Shown in pieces: positions 12,301 to 23,849 of a stretch of 64,000 nt of DNA. Every line of letters begins with the position of its first letter. The stretch's first letter is position 1. The stretch is from Antedon mediterranea (lineage: Eukaryota > Echinodermata > Crinoidea > Comatulida > Antedonidae), in the NCBI RefSeq assembly GCF_964355755.1, contig NC_092677.1, forward strand, positions 15,780,101-15,844,100. Reading direction: 5' to 3'. Made by a program: the position numbers and the translations under genes. The notes under the pieces are model-generated. The model was given only the letters and a program-made list of their open reading frames with translations. It was not told the DNA's origin and ran no database searches.

Positions 12301-15300
12301 AGGATGATGCGATCACCATTAACAATATCACAGAACTTCAGATAGAATTCAATATTTCATCAATTGAATACAACACAACTTACAAAGCAACAGTTTCCGT
12401 AAATACTGACGTTCTGGGTGTGATAACACAAGGCATTCCTAGTCCTGTATTGCAATTTGGACCAATTGGTAAGAATTATTATTTAGAAAATAATTGTCAA
12501 TATTATATGATATATAATTGAAATTGTATATATTTATATATCTTGTATCATAAATATGTTTTTAATGAGATGCAAATAAATAAATCAACATTTTTAAAAA
12601 TGATGATGATATGTAGGCCTACTAAATGTTTGAAAATATTCTAAAATGTCTTCCTTAGCATCAATGAACATAGTTTACCGGTGTGCACTTTAAAGAACCT
12701 AGTTCACGGTAAAGTAGAGAGATTCACAAAACATACAATGTTAGCCTTAAGAAATTGTCATTATATATCTGTAAGCTTGTAGGTGTTACTAAATATCAGT
12801 GTCGTGTTTCAATAGCTTTCCTCTGATTATCATTGTGTATTACTTTTAATTTTCAGAACCTCCTTCGTTTTTGTTTCATCCTTGTACTTACACTCGCAGT
12901 TCAAATCATTCAACTATCTTAACGTGTGATACTTGGAATCACGAAGTACACATTGGTATGGGTGTGGTGAGAGGTTACACAGTTGAGTACTGGATCACAG
13001 TTGTTCCACAAGACGTTTACAGCATCGTGGTAACCGAGCCTATCGCCTCACAACATTACACGATCTTACTACCTGAAGTCGCTAATTACTACTCATACCA
13101 AGTCACCGTGTTGGTGAACTATGAATACAATGGAACTGATATGGTTGGACCACGGAGCCCTGTGATGAATATCTCAAAAGGTTATCAATTTACTTTAAAC
13201 TGTTTAATAATATCGTTAACAAATCATGCATGCTATCCTCTCCACCCCCGTTCTCAATTGCATGCTGTAAAATGACAGTTAACTTACGTAAAAATATGTA
13301 TGTGTATGCGATTCTTATACTTTGTACCATGGGTTGGGAGGAGGGGGGCGGGGTGGGAGGAGCAGGGCGCGACAAATGCAGGAAAACCCCTACACAACTT
13401 TAAACATTTACTGTGTATAGAAATGATGAAATAATTAGGTAACTGATGTGGTAAATGTATACCTACTATGTTTACCGCGTGTTTGTAATTGTTTATTCTT
13501 TTTAGAAAATATACCGGACATTACAGGATTTAGTTCGTCATTTATTGTTAGCAATGGCGGGGAGATCGACATGCGTTCATACACAGGCACAGAGGACGGT
13601 GTAAACTTAAATGTCAATTTTGGAGTCGGCTTATGGGTAGATGATAACGGAACACACTTTGGGGAGAATGAATTTAAAAGCCAAGATGGTGATGTTGCAA
13701 ATTCTATTTTTACTACCACCACGTCGTTTACGCCATGTGTCGAAAGTATGATTTCAGTGAGATGCCAGTTGAAGTTTCCTAATAGTGTTGGTGTGCGCCG
13801 AATCGGAGTAAAGTACATGTCTACAGAATTTAATGGAATCGTTGTGTCGACATCGATGGTGTTTCTAGCACGAGGTGGTAAGTGTTAGCGTAATCCATTT
13901 TCGTCCATTTTCTTTATTATCTCTTGCCGTTGTTGTTTTTTGGTTACATTTGTCTTTTAGACGTTAATAAATGTTTTTTTTTAAATGTATTTTGAATCAA
14001 TGAATCGTTCTATTCTATCGTACTATAGCGGACAGGAAAATTGTAACATGCATGGCTTAATTTCTAAATCATAGCTCCAATTGTAGCAGAGCACCGCACA
14101 ATATCAACCAGTATTGGTGAATCCGTTGAATTAGTGTTAACACTTGATGGCATTGACGATACTACTTTACGATGGAAAAAAAATGGTGATACGGCGGATA
14201 TATCTGAATGGGACGGTCTGAGTCACGTGACACTTGGAAATGTTCGAAGGAAGGATGACGGTATTTACGAATGCTACCAGGAGGGCCATCGGGACGAAGG
14301 GCAGCATGCAATAGTACGAGTGATTGTAAGAGGTAGGTCTTGCAAAATGGTCTTCTATGGCGAGGAAATTTGGTATTTAGCTTAGTTGGCGATATTGTAG
14401 TCGCGCTGATCTTTAATATATTTCAGAGTGCCCTCGTGGGAAGTGGTTACCTCCGGACTGTGAATTAGACTGTCCTGTATGTTACAATGGTGGCGTGTGT
14501 ACTGAATTCGGATCATGTATCTGTCCTCCTGGCTTTAAAGGCGACCATTGTGAAGAAGGTACTACAGTAATTGAATTTTATCAAATGTTATGCTGATGTT
14601 TAAGTGGATGATAGTAGCATAGCAAAATTGCCTTGATCGTATATTCTACGCGAATAGCTCAAATGTGTTGTCAAAAAGCTTTCATTTGTGAAGATCGCTA
14701 AGCACCGAAAATAAAACAGGTTTTTAGGTCTATATGAAGTCACAAAAAAACGAGGACTTATTTGTAGACTTTACTTTGTGATAGTCATTACGAACTTCGT
14801 CCCTCTGTAAATTCGATTTAGATTGTGTATATTAAAATTGTGACGTTATAATGTCCTATGTCGTCACAAAATCAAAATCTAATTATCATTAGCCTAGAAT
14901 TTTAATAACGAACTGGCAATAAAGATGTATTGTTCAGAATGTAATACATTTCATACTATATCTATAGCATGTGGAATCAATAATTGGGGACGAGACTGTA
15001 CAATTCTTTGTAACTCTCGCACCCCTGGATGCCCAGGTAAATTATACAGCCTGCCTGATCCATATGGATGCTCGTGTTTCTCAGGATATGAGGGAATTGA
15101 ATGTGAAAATGGTAATATTATACATTTTGTTTTTGTAACATTTATTTTGATAAAAACTGAAGTGGCCCCCAAAATTAACGAAGATAAAATCTATGGTAGT
15201 TTGACCAGAAATAAACACAATGCTGAAATCAAAGGGTATCGAAAGGAAAAGTAGGCCTAACCACTTTCCTCCAAAACAGTAAATTCAAAATGTAACCCAC

Positions 15301-18300
15301 ATAACGTATGCAAATTAAAGGTGATAATAAAGACAAATAGAGCTAATGGACACTATTATTTATACAAATCGGTATCAACTAATATAATCGTTGCATTTTC
15401 CTATTATAGTACTGTATATACATTTTATTCTATGAAACAACGTTCTCTAATCGAGGCAATATTATAAAATAAAAACCTGAAAGATGACGTTAATTTAAAG
15501 GGAAAAAACACTCCAAAAATACTCCAGTTAGTTATCATATGTTTACCGACCAACCGACCGATATAGTGAGCTGTAGAGTCTAAGAACTATGCAAGAAATA
15601 ATAGACGGTGAAACGAACAAATCTGACGAACTACTGGGTTTAAAGAATTGTTGATAATTCGAAATCATGCGACCGGTATTCTTTTGTTATCATTTCTGGT
15701 TGTAGACGTCAGGGATGACCTTGTTCTTCAGAGTTCCCGGTTATATGCAGTTTTATTATTGTGTTGGTGAGCCAAGTTTTGTTGATTGTAGAGAAATACC
15801 TGTATGTCAAACGTTCACAACGATGACTTCTTCTTCCATTTACTTTTCCGGTATTCTATAGTAATATGAAATATCTTTGTTTCGTTATAGCATGCGATAC
15901 GGCAACAACTGGTATGTATGGACCAAACTGCTTGATAGAATGTCATTGTGACAGTAGTGATTGCGACCGTACAGAGGGCTGTGGGGAAGGTGTCACGTGT
16001 CACAGCGGTTATACTGGAACAACGTGTTTAGGTACTGTATAGTACATTGTGTAGAAATACGTCTAAAGCTCTGTCTACTATCAAACTCTATATGACAAAA
16101 AACAAATATAATGTGCCCATATATGGACACGATGACGTCATCACTATGATATGAGGGTTGTTATTTTCTATTCTAAGGTTGATTACTATAAAAATTTGTT
16201 TCTTTTTAGAGAGAGACCCGAATGCTGATTGTCCGGAAGGTTTATATGGCCAACAATGCACTAAAATATGCCATTGTGGAAACTCGTCAGTTTGTGATCG
16301 TGAGACGGGAAGTTGCCCAAACGGTGACCATTGCGCAGAAGCATGGGCTGGTTTTGGTTGTCAGCAAGGTAACCCATTTTAACGTTATTCCTAAACTTTG
16401 TATTTCGTCCTCACAATAATAAAGTAAATCGCTTAGATATTTCTGAAGATATAAAATGATTATGATGTGATTATATATTTAATGTCACATAATATATTCA
16501 CTTTGACCAAAAATAGATAGAAAGAACATTATTTACCAGAAAGAACATTATTTACCGGAAAAAAACTGAATTCTAAAGCAAAAAATAGTCAAATTGGCTG
16601 CCAGCCAATGGATTTTTGGTTAAATTTAATGTTTATTTTGTTTTTTATAAGTGAAAACGTCATTTTTTTTTCTACGAAAGTGATTAACTTGATTAAAACT
16701 TTAAAATAACCTATTCAAAGTCTGTTTTAATTAATCTTAATTGTTAATGTTTTTGGGGGACAACACATCTTTAAAACAATCATTATTATAGACAGTAATA
16801 ACTTAATTTATCAGTAATTAGTATTGTAAATCATTTTTTAGCAGAGTAGACATGTGTAGTTCACACTCGTTGTATTCAAAATTACAAATTGCTATTCACG
16901 GACTTCACTCTTGTTTCAGCTCTTCCAGCCCTAAGCGAAGCACCAGTTGTCACCACTATTGGGAATCTTGTCAATGCATACTGGTCAACCTGGACGCTAA
17001 ATAATGATTATGGTCGCGGAAGTGTTGACAGTTATCAACTAGTTTTTTGGCCAACGAATATTACCAGTGATGTAACCGTTTTGAATATAACAAATGGTGT
17101 CGAAACAAACATATCTTGGAGCCAAATGAACTACTCCACACAGTATAGCTTTGCAGTGAAAGTTGTCACAGAAATAGATGAACAATTAGTAATTGGAGAG
17201 TCCAGTCCTACGACAAATCACGAAATATGTAAGTACCGTAATTCCTTTAAAATAAATCACATAAAATAGGTATACGTAGGTGTCACAAAACAATTCAATA
17301 AAACAAAGTCAATTAAATAAATATCAAAAGCATCTTATACACCTTTAATTCCAAAATATTCTTTACTTAGATCCACCGTCTCTACTCCGGCCACCATCGT
17401 TACTGTCACGTGGCTCCTTGGGCGTCAACATTACTTGGGATGAATGGACGTACGCCTTTGACAAGGGAATTGGCAATGTAACAGCCTACATCGTTGAATG
17501 GTGGGATGCAGTGTCTGCAACTGACGTCAGTACCATCAGGTATACCGGTGATCCATCAGAAGGAATACTCATTCCAAATATTACGTATGATACAAATGTG
17601 GTTGTTAGAATAGCAACAGTTTACATTAATGGTGAAAGTGAAAAAAACGGAATACCAAGCCCGGTTCTAGTCGTGCTAAAAGGTTGGTTAAACATCAACA
17701 TATTACATTGTCCGAATTGTGTTCCTGCGTAGGTCAACAGCTTTCGAATTTCAGATAAATGCTTTAATTGGATCTTAAACATAAAATATATCTATTGCTT
17801 GACATATGTAGTCAATAACACTTGTCATCTATTTACAGATAATATTTGTCCGTATGATTGGAAACAATTTGAAGACACTTGCTATCTGTTAGATGATAGT
17901 TTACTCAACTGGAATGACGCTAGTTCATTCTGTCAGGAACAGTCTGCACATTTGGTATCTATAATATCCCAAAGCGAAAGTGACTTTGTCGTATTGGCAG
18001 TACAAGGGAAAGCATATGATCATTGGATTGGTCTTAGTTTCCAAAGCAGTTCTATGAATTGGTACTGGAGTACAGGAGAGATACTTGCGTATCAAAGTAT
18101 GTTAGATAACGATAACAACCAAATGTTATAATCGTTCTTTCTTACAAGGTTTATTACTATGTGTGAAGAACTGCTGTGAATAATATAACATAATTCTCCA
18201 AAATTACATACAAAATTCGCTCGAATTGTATATCGTAGACCTAGCCGATTGTTATTCCATTACAAATAACTAACTCACTATTCGCAATTAGTAGTTTAAC

Positions 18301-20300
18301 AAAATGTTATTACCAGAACCACAAACATTGAAGTCCGTGTACAATAGCTATTACGTATTTAACCACCATATATAATTACTAATTCAGGTTACTACAATAA
18401 TATATTAACGCTAAACTAAGTTTTGTTTTTTATTAGATTGGCAAGGAACACTAGACGCCTCTTCAGGAGCGTGCGCACAGATCGACTCAGACAGTGGTTT
18501 TTGGTCAAATATGCCTTGTCAATCAATTACTGGGAATAGAGCCATTTGTAAGAAAGGTAAAGTTTGAAAATGTTCACTTTAAGATGAAAATATGCAGTTA
18601 TCTGATTTAATAAAAGATATTATTACAGGATCAATAATAGATTTCGAAACTAAAATAAAGCACAGATGAGTATTACTGTATTATTATTAATCATTACACA
18701 TTGGGACCTACGGATGAGCTATAACTACGAGTCATAGCAATTAGATGCTTCTACAAATCTTAAATAAAATTCCTTACAAAAGATGGAACACAAAACCTCT
18801 ATCGTTCAATGTGTTACAAGCAAAATGATAAATACAACATACAGAAATCTCTATAATCAGTCATACTGTACACATTTCACTAATTCAGAGACAAACTCTA
18901 TCATAAAATTGACACAAAAAAACAAAACAATAAGCAGAACAAAGACAGACTATTTAGAGGAACGGCGTAAATATACCAATGTCTACCATTTATATCTAAA
19001 GCACATGAATGTTCACAATAATGAATTTCTAATATACAGTAATGTAATAACAAAGCAAAACTTATCATTCAATTTACATTGCTGTTATTATTCTAGGTGT
19101 TCAGAAATTTGGCTGTCTTGACGAAACTTGGCATGGTTATAAAGACGAATGTTACAAATACTTAAACAATCGTACAACACGACAAGAAGCGGCGCAAAGC
19201 TGCCGAAATTTTCGAACTGCTGAATTAACTAGTATCCATTCTTTAAATGAAGATGAATTTGTTCAAACCATCATTCGGAGCTACAGCGAAGACACATGGA
19301 TCGGGTTAAAATATAGAAACAATGAAGTAACTGGTAATACCAAATATAAAAACAATAACATTTATATTAAAAAAACTACTACGAACTCAATACCTTCTAA
19401 TCCCGGAGCACCGAGTTTAATTTTGCCACTGGCAGACTATGGGTTCAATTCTGCTTCTGGTACAGCACAAGGCCATGGGTTAAATTCGGCCTCTGGCATA
19501 ACACCAGACCATGGGTTCAATTTGTCCTTTGATATAGGCCTTTGGTATAGCGCCAGAAGATGGGTTCAATTCGGCCTCTGGTATAGCACCAGAACATGAG
19601 TTCAATTCGGCCTCTAAAATAACACCAGACCATGGGTTCAATTAGTCCTCTGGTATAGCACCAGACCATGGGTTCAATTCTGCTTCTGGTATAGCACCAG
19701 AACATGGGTTCAATTAGGCATCTGGTATAGCACCAGAACATTGGTTCAATTCTGCTTCTGGTATAGCGCCAGAATATGTGTTCAATTTGGCCTCTGGTAT
19801 AGCACCAGACCATGGATTCAATTCGTCCTCTGGTATAGCACCACAACATTGGTTCAATTAGGCCTCTGCTATAGCGCCAGAAGATGGGTAGATCAATTAT
19901 CGGCTGGAGAAACACAATTTGCATATGTCAGAATCAATTCGGCCTCTGGTATAGCACCAGAAGATGGGTTTAATTCGGCCTCTGACATAGCACCAGACCA
20001 TTTGTTTTTTGCAGGCCTTCAATGGACTGATGAAACTGATGTTGAGTATTTGATTAACGGAATTAATCAAACTAATATAGATAGCAAATGTGCAGCATAC
20101 AGTCAAGATGATCACATTTTCTCTTGGAAATTCATGGATTGTTCAACAGAAAATGCATATGTGTGTAAGGATATAAGAGGTAACAAACACTTAACAAATT
20201 TAGCGTTTTGAATTATTTCTATCAAATGGGTAAAAGTAATAGCCAACTTTTTTTAAAAATATAAATATGTATATGTGGTGTTTTTCCTTCTACAGTTTAA
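6312..20300 (+). CDS. secreted protein with two Tie-like receptor heads, FN3 domains and two C-type lectin domains
   Basis: I assembled 23 exons: 6312-6326, 6855-6891, 7145-7564, 7866-8114, 10366-10500, 10777-10923, 11161-11292, 11681-11830, 12157-12468, 12857-13180, 13506-13877, 14075-14332, 14427-14558, 14968-15111, 15891-16031, 16210-16368, 16920-17228, 17371-17682, 17839-18096, 18437-18556, 19097-19333, 20015-20179 and 20296-20300. They sum to 4533 nt, one continuous frame of 1510 aa. Exons 1-2 give a signal peptide (MDFIQ then ILSVILILWSITG). Every internal exon from 3 to 22 is phase 1-1, the pattern of domain shuffling. Domain order is N-domain, Ig, EGF x4, FN3 x2, repeated once, then two C-type lectin domains. 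No transmembrane segment or kinase was found before the next repeat element at 20.58 kb, so a soluble extracellular protein is inferred. The Ig-EGF block resembles the ligand-binding head of vertebrate Tie1/Tie2. Function unknown; a decoy receptor, matrix protein or immune lectin are all possible. Confidence 0.75.
7145..11830 (+). other. Tie-like head 1: N-domain, Ig and four EGF-like modules
   Basis: The first exon (140 aa) encodes a beta-rich domain without clear database identity that sits where Tie Ig1 would be. The Ig exon has the Trp of strand C and a DAGLYECYV strand F, but no strand-B cysteine, as in Tie Ig domains. EGF 1 (10366-10500) carries CPVCYNGGICD and CLCLTGFTGDNC. EGF 2 (10777-10923) has the Tie-type layout with QDPIGCGCASGW. 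EGF 3 and EGF 4 have the laminin-like 'C..GKYGPGC..DCHC' start. The intron between Ig and EGF 1 holds a 2-kb minisatellite. Two FN3 exons follow at 12157-12468 and 12857-13180. Confidence 0.75.
8280..10260. repeat. 23-bp minisatellite array, about 2 kb, intronic
   Basis: The unit is close to GCTGCTCCTTCCTTGCATAT plus CGT, 23 bp, in some 85 diverging copies. Variants such as TTGCTTCTCTTTGTTTGCATA recur at intervals, and a marker variant TTCTTAGCATATATAG occurs at about 8531 and 9315, showing a higher-order duplication of roughly 0.78 kb. The 3' end decays from about 9900. It lies wholly inside the intron between the Ig and first EGF exons of the Tie-like gene. Because the unit has no stop in most frames and 23 is not a multiple of 3, long artificial ORFs run through it on both strands. 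Confidence 0.9.
13506..16368 (+). other. Tie-like head 2: second N-domain, Ig and four EGF-like modules
   Basis: This repeats the plan of head 1 with its own sequence. The N-domain exon 13506-13877 follows an FN3 exon. The Ig exon 14075-14332 has RWKKNGD and DDGIYECYQ. The EGF exons are 14427-14558 (CPVCYNGGVCTEFGSCICPP), 14968-15111 (LPDPYGCSCFSGYEG), 15891-16031 and 16210-16368. LPDPYGCSC is, to my recollection, identical to the second EGF module of human TIE2, and gives the best family identification in the gene. The two FN3 exons that follow are 16920-17228 and 17371-17682. Confidence 0.75.
16062..16145. mobile_element. partial copy of the AGCTCTGTCTAC MITE family
   Basis: One terminal repeat (AAGCTCTGTCTACTATCAAA) and the adjoining internal sequence (ATGTGCCCATATATGGACAC, then ATGACGTCAT) are present; the other end is missing. 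It lies in an intron of the Tie-like gene. Fuller copies are at 24695-24854, 26907-27048, 39168-39263 and 54702-54850. Confidence 0.6.
16576..16750. repeat. dispersed repeat, copy 1
   Basis: The segment around AAAGCAAAAAATAGTCAAAT and GCCAATGG recurs at 38297-38470 in the same orientation and, reversed, around 52400-52540. No ORF or terminal repeat could be defined. Confidence 0.5.
17839..20179 (+). other. tandem C-type lectin domains of the Tie-like gene
   Basis: Domain 1 is split over 17839-18096 (CPYDW start, FCQEQSAHLVSI, WIGL core) and 18437-18556 (WQG, paired Cys, ending AICKK). Domain 2 is split over 19097-19333 (GCLDETW, CYKY, WIGL) and 20015-20179 (LQWTD, KCAAYSQ, CSTENAYVCK). Both have the long-form cysteine pattern with the split at the same place. 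The EPN/QPD and WND calcium-site motifs are not visible, so ligand type is open. Domain 2 matches the tail of the upstream paralogue. Confidence 0.8.
19438..20003. repeat. 36-bp minisatellite in the last large intron of the Tie-like gene
   Basis: About 15-16 copies of a 36-bp unit beginning GGGTTCAATTCGGCCTCTGG and continuing TATAGCACCAGACCAT. It ends 11 bases before the acceptor of the exon at 20015. The corresponding intron of the upstream paralogue (1211-1789) lacks it, so it arose or expanded after the duplication. 36 is a multiple of 3, which produces spurious WYST-type repeat ORFs. Confidence 0.85.
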
Positions 20301-20575
20301 CTATCTATCATTTTCAGCCATTAACCATTATTTCCACAGCATTAACAGATAGTTTGTACCCACAGAGCAACCTGTAATTACTAACTTTAAATTTTACATT
20401 AATTAATTAAACTAAGTGTAGGCTAAGTGTACAGAATATGGATAGGGTTTACAAGTATATATTCAAGAATTTGAATAGTTGGAAAGTATACAATACAAAA
20501 ACCAAAGAAGACGGAAGAAAAGCATAATGTGAATAGGTAGGTTTACTGATTAGATTACTACTAATTAGATAAGTG

Positions 20576-23443
20576 GAAATAGATGAAAAATAGGCGTTGA
20601 GTCAAACAAATTGCAACAGTTTGTTTTTTTGCTGAAATATGCTCAACTATATGTAGATATTATCATATCCAAAATCTACCCTGATCTGCCCATTATAAAT
20701 TACCTAATTTGCATAAAATCAAAATGGCTGCCATTTTACAACTTTGATCCTAATTATCTCTTAAACCATAAAGAATTTGGTATAAGAATGTATTGAACAC
20801 AAATATAAACATGACCCTAAAGATTCAGAATAATATATTTGATTTGTCTTTGGGGTCAAGGTCAAAGGTCATTCCAGTTTGACATCTAAATTATGCTAAT
20901 TATCTCTTAATCCATTAGGTATTTTGATTAAGAATGTATAAGTACAAATATAAACATGACCCTTAAGATTCAGAATAGCACATTTGATTTTTCATCTTAC
21001 CCTGGGGTCACTGGGTCAAAGGTCACAATATAAAAAAATTCAAATTATCCTTTAAATCAATTTCCCTAGTAGTCTTACTACTACTAAAAACATAGCATAT
21101 ACAGTACAGACATTGCAGCAGATTGATGTCTGCACACTGCGTCAACACCCCTCCCACCCAGAGATTACTAGGTCAATTTTGAAAAAATTGTTTATTTATA
21201 AATATTATAACTACTAAATTTACAAAGTATCAGTAGGTCATTTACTTTATACCATACAGTATAGCTTATTTTGACATTTACTTTTACATTTAGGCATACC
21301 TACTTTAGTAGACCTACAAAGCTTACATTTCTGAAACATTGGTCACAAAAATGTCTAAATAATTCTTGGGTCGGACTCGATCGTCAATAGAGTTACTTTT
21401 TAAGATGTTTTTGCCATACTCTGGACAATTCTCGCTTCACTGAGAATTCAGTAAAATTACGTCAGAGTAGACCAATAAACTTAGCTTTCTGATAATTATT
21501 AATTTAAATTATCATCTTTTTTAAATCAAATTATCTACAATTAAATTAAGCAACAACAGTTGCAAAGAACTAGTTTTGTTAAAGTATACTTTAGTAAGTA
21601 TCAAAATGACTTACTGTCTTACTGTATTTATTACAATTCTGGATTGAAGCATCATTTTGCTAATAAAAGTATTAATAAATACTGTTACTTAATCCTAATA
21701 TATACTGATACTTTGTTTGTGTTTAGATAAATTTTAACATACACAAAGGGTATTTAAATATGAATACAAACTACACTTGTTTTTAATGGCTGGATTTTTT
21801 TTAATTTTCATCCATCTCAAACTTTAAAATTTAGGGTGTTACGAAAGATTCTATTTTTTTTTTAAATGTATCTCTATATTTTCTGTATTTGTGTCATTTG
21901 AGAGCAGAGGACTCGTTCTTATACTAAAGTAAACTATAGACACTTGTTCTAAAGATTTTTAGTTCACATAGTCTCTGTATTCTTAATACACAGAATATGT
22001 CATCTATCACTACTGCACCCACTTTGGTTAGTACAACTTAATTTTTCCCAATGTTAGGGTCAGGTTTTACTGTTTCAAGTGGTCGGTTACTGTTTGAACC
22101 ACATGACCTCCATTTTCACAGTTACAAATTTTGTAAGGGTAAAGGTGTTTCCACACTTTCCCATAATTTCAGTTTAAACACTTCACACAACCAGCCAGGA
22201 TTGACAGTTTTTGTTTGTTTTTAGCATAGTGTACTATAATCAAATATAATAAAAAACCAAATATAATAAATGTAATTCCTTACAATTAAAACAACTTTCC
22301 TAATAGTCTGATCCCTGAAGTTAACTCAAATGAGCTTTTCAAAATAGATATGATTTGTTCATAGGTACATCATCCAAATTGAAATGAATTCACTTCATAA
22401 TTAGAGTATTTTATATTGTAAATAATGACATTTTATCTTGACCAAATACAAATCAAATGCAAATCATAAGAACATATTAATGTATATTTCTATTAAATAC
22501 ATTCTTGTTCAAAATACCTGATGTTTTGAGAGATAATTAGCATATTTTATATGACATAATTAGATGACATTTGACTTTCACCCTATACAACTCAATTGCA
22601 TCTTTCTGAATATTTAGGGTCATATTTATATTAAATACATTCTTGTTAAAAATACCTGATGTTTGGCGAGATAATTAGCATATTTTATATGGCATAATTA
22701 GATGACATTTGACTTTGACCCCATATACAACTCAATTGCATCATTCTGAATATTTAGGGTCATATTTATATTAAATACATTCTTGTTAAAAATACCTGAT
22801 GTTTTGAGAGTTATTTTCAAATTTTATATAGTGTAATTAGATGACCTTTTGAACCTTGAACCCTAATACAACTCAATTACTGTACATTATTCTAAACCAT
22901 TAGGGTCATGTTTAGGCCTATATTTGTACTTGTAGTTAAACATTCTTATTCAAAATACCTAATGGATTAAGAGATAATTAGCATATTTTAGAGGCCATAC
23001 TGGAATGACCTTTGACCTTGACCCCAAAGACAAATCAAATACATTATTTTAAATCTTTAGGGTCACATTTATATTCATACTTATACATTCTTATTCAAAA
23101 TACCTAATGGATTAAGAGATAATTAGCATATTTTAGATGTCAAACTGGAATGACCTTTGACCTTGACCCCAAAGACAAATCAAATATATTATTCTGAATC
23201 TTTGGGGTCATGTTTATATTTGTGTTCAATACATTCTTACACCAAATTCTTTATGGTTTAAGAGATAATTGGGATCAAAGTTGTAAAATGGCAGCCATTT
23301 TGATTTTATGTAAATTAGGTAATTTATAATGGGCAGATCAGGGTAGATTTTGGATATGATAATATCTACATATAGTTGAGCATATTTCAGCAAAAAAACA
23401 AACTGTTGCAATTTGTTTGACTGAAAAGTCTATTTCCACTCAT
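20576..23443. mobile_element. 2.9-kb foldback element with long terminal inverted repeats
   Basis: The outer ~240 bases at 20590-20830 reappear as a nearly exact reverse complement at 23190-23430 (AAACAAATTGCAACAGTTTG at both ends). Inward of these, both arms contain tandem diverged subrepeats of about 120-150 bp built around GAGATAATTAGCATATTTTA and a TGACCTTTGACCTTGACC phrase, about two on the left and about six on the right. No transposase ORF is visible, so it is non-autonomous or decayed. Confidence 0.75.
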
Positions 23444-23849
23444 CTAAATACACAACAAAGGCACTACCTGTCACTATTAAAACTGCTGCAGTTCAATTAG
23501 GATCTTTCGTTTCATTCATACACTTCAAATCCCTCTCAGTAGATATCATAATGATATATCATAGTGACTTTGAATTGTGATAGTGATATGGCCAAAGCAA
23601 AGATATAATCGTTGGATCCATTTTCGGTTAAAGAAACACATTTTCCGATGTCTTAATTACAAAACAACTCACAAATATACATTTCCATTTCTTTTAAACG
23701 GCTGTAAATATACAGGTATATAGACGATGGGTGCATTGCAGTACAGACATGATGATGAGACACAATCTACAATCTCCATGTGCTGTGAGGTGAGGTAAAA
23801 AAATAATTAAAAGATAAAATAAATTAAAAGTGATGCTTGCTTATAAAAA

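Noticed and set aside
19517-19924. A minus-strand frame with WCYTRGRIEP repeats
   Set aside because: Antisense reading of the 36-bp intronic minisatellite.
20611-20796. Two nearly identical 61-codon frames (20611 plus, 23226 minus) as paralogous small genes
   Set aside because: They are the two arms of the 2.9-kb inverted-repeat element and have no gene-like features.
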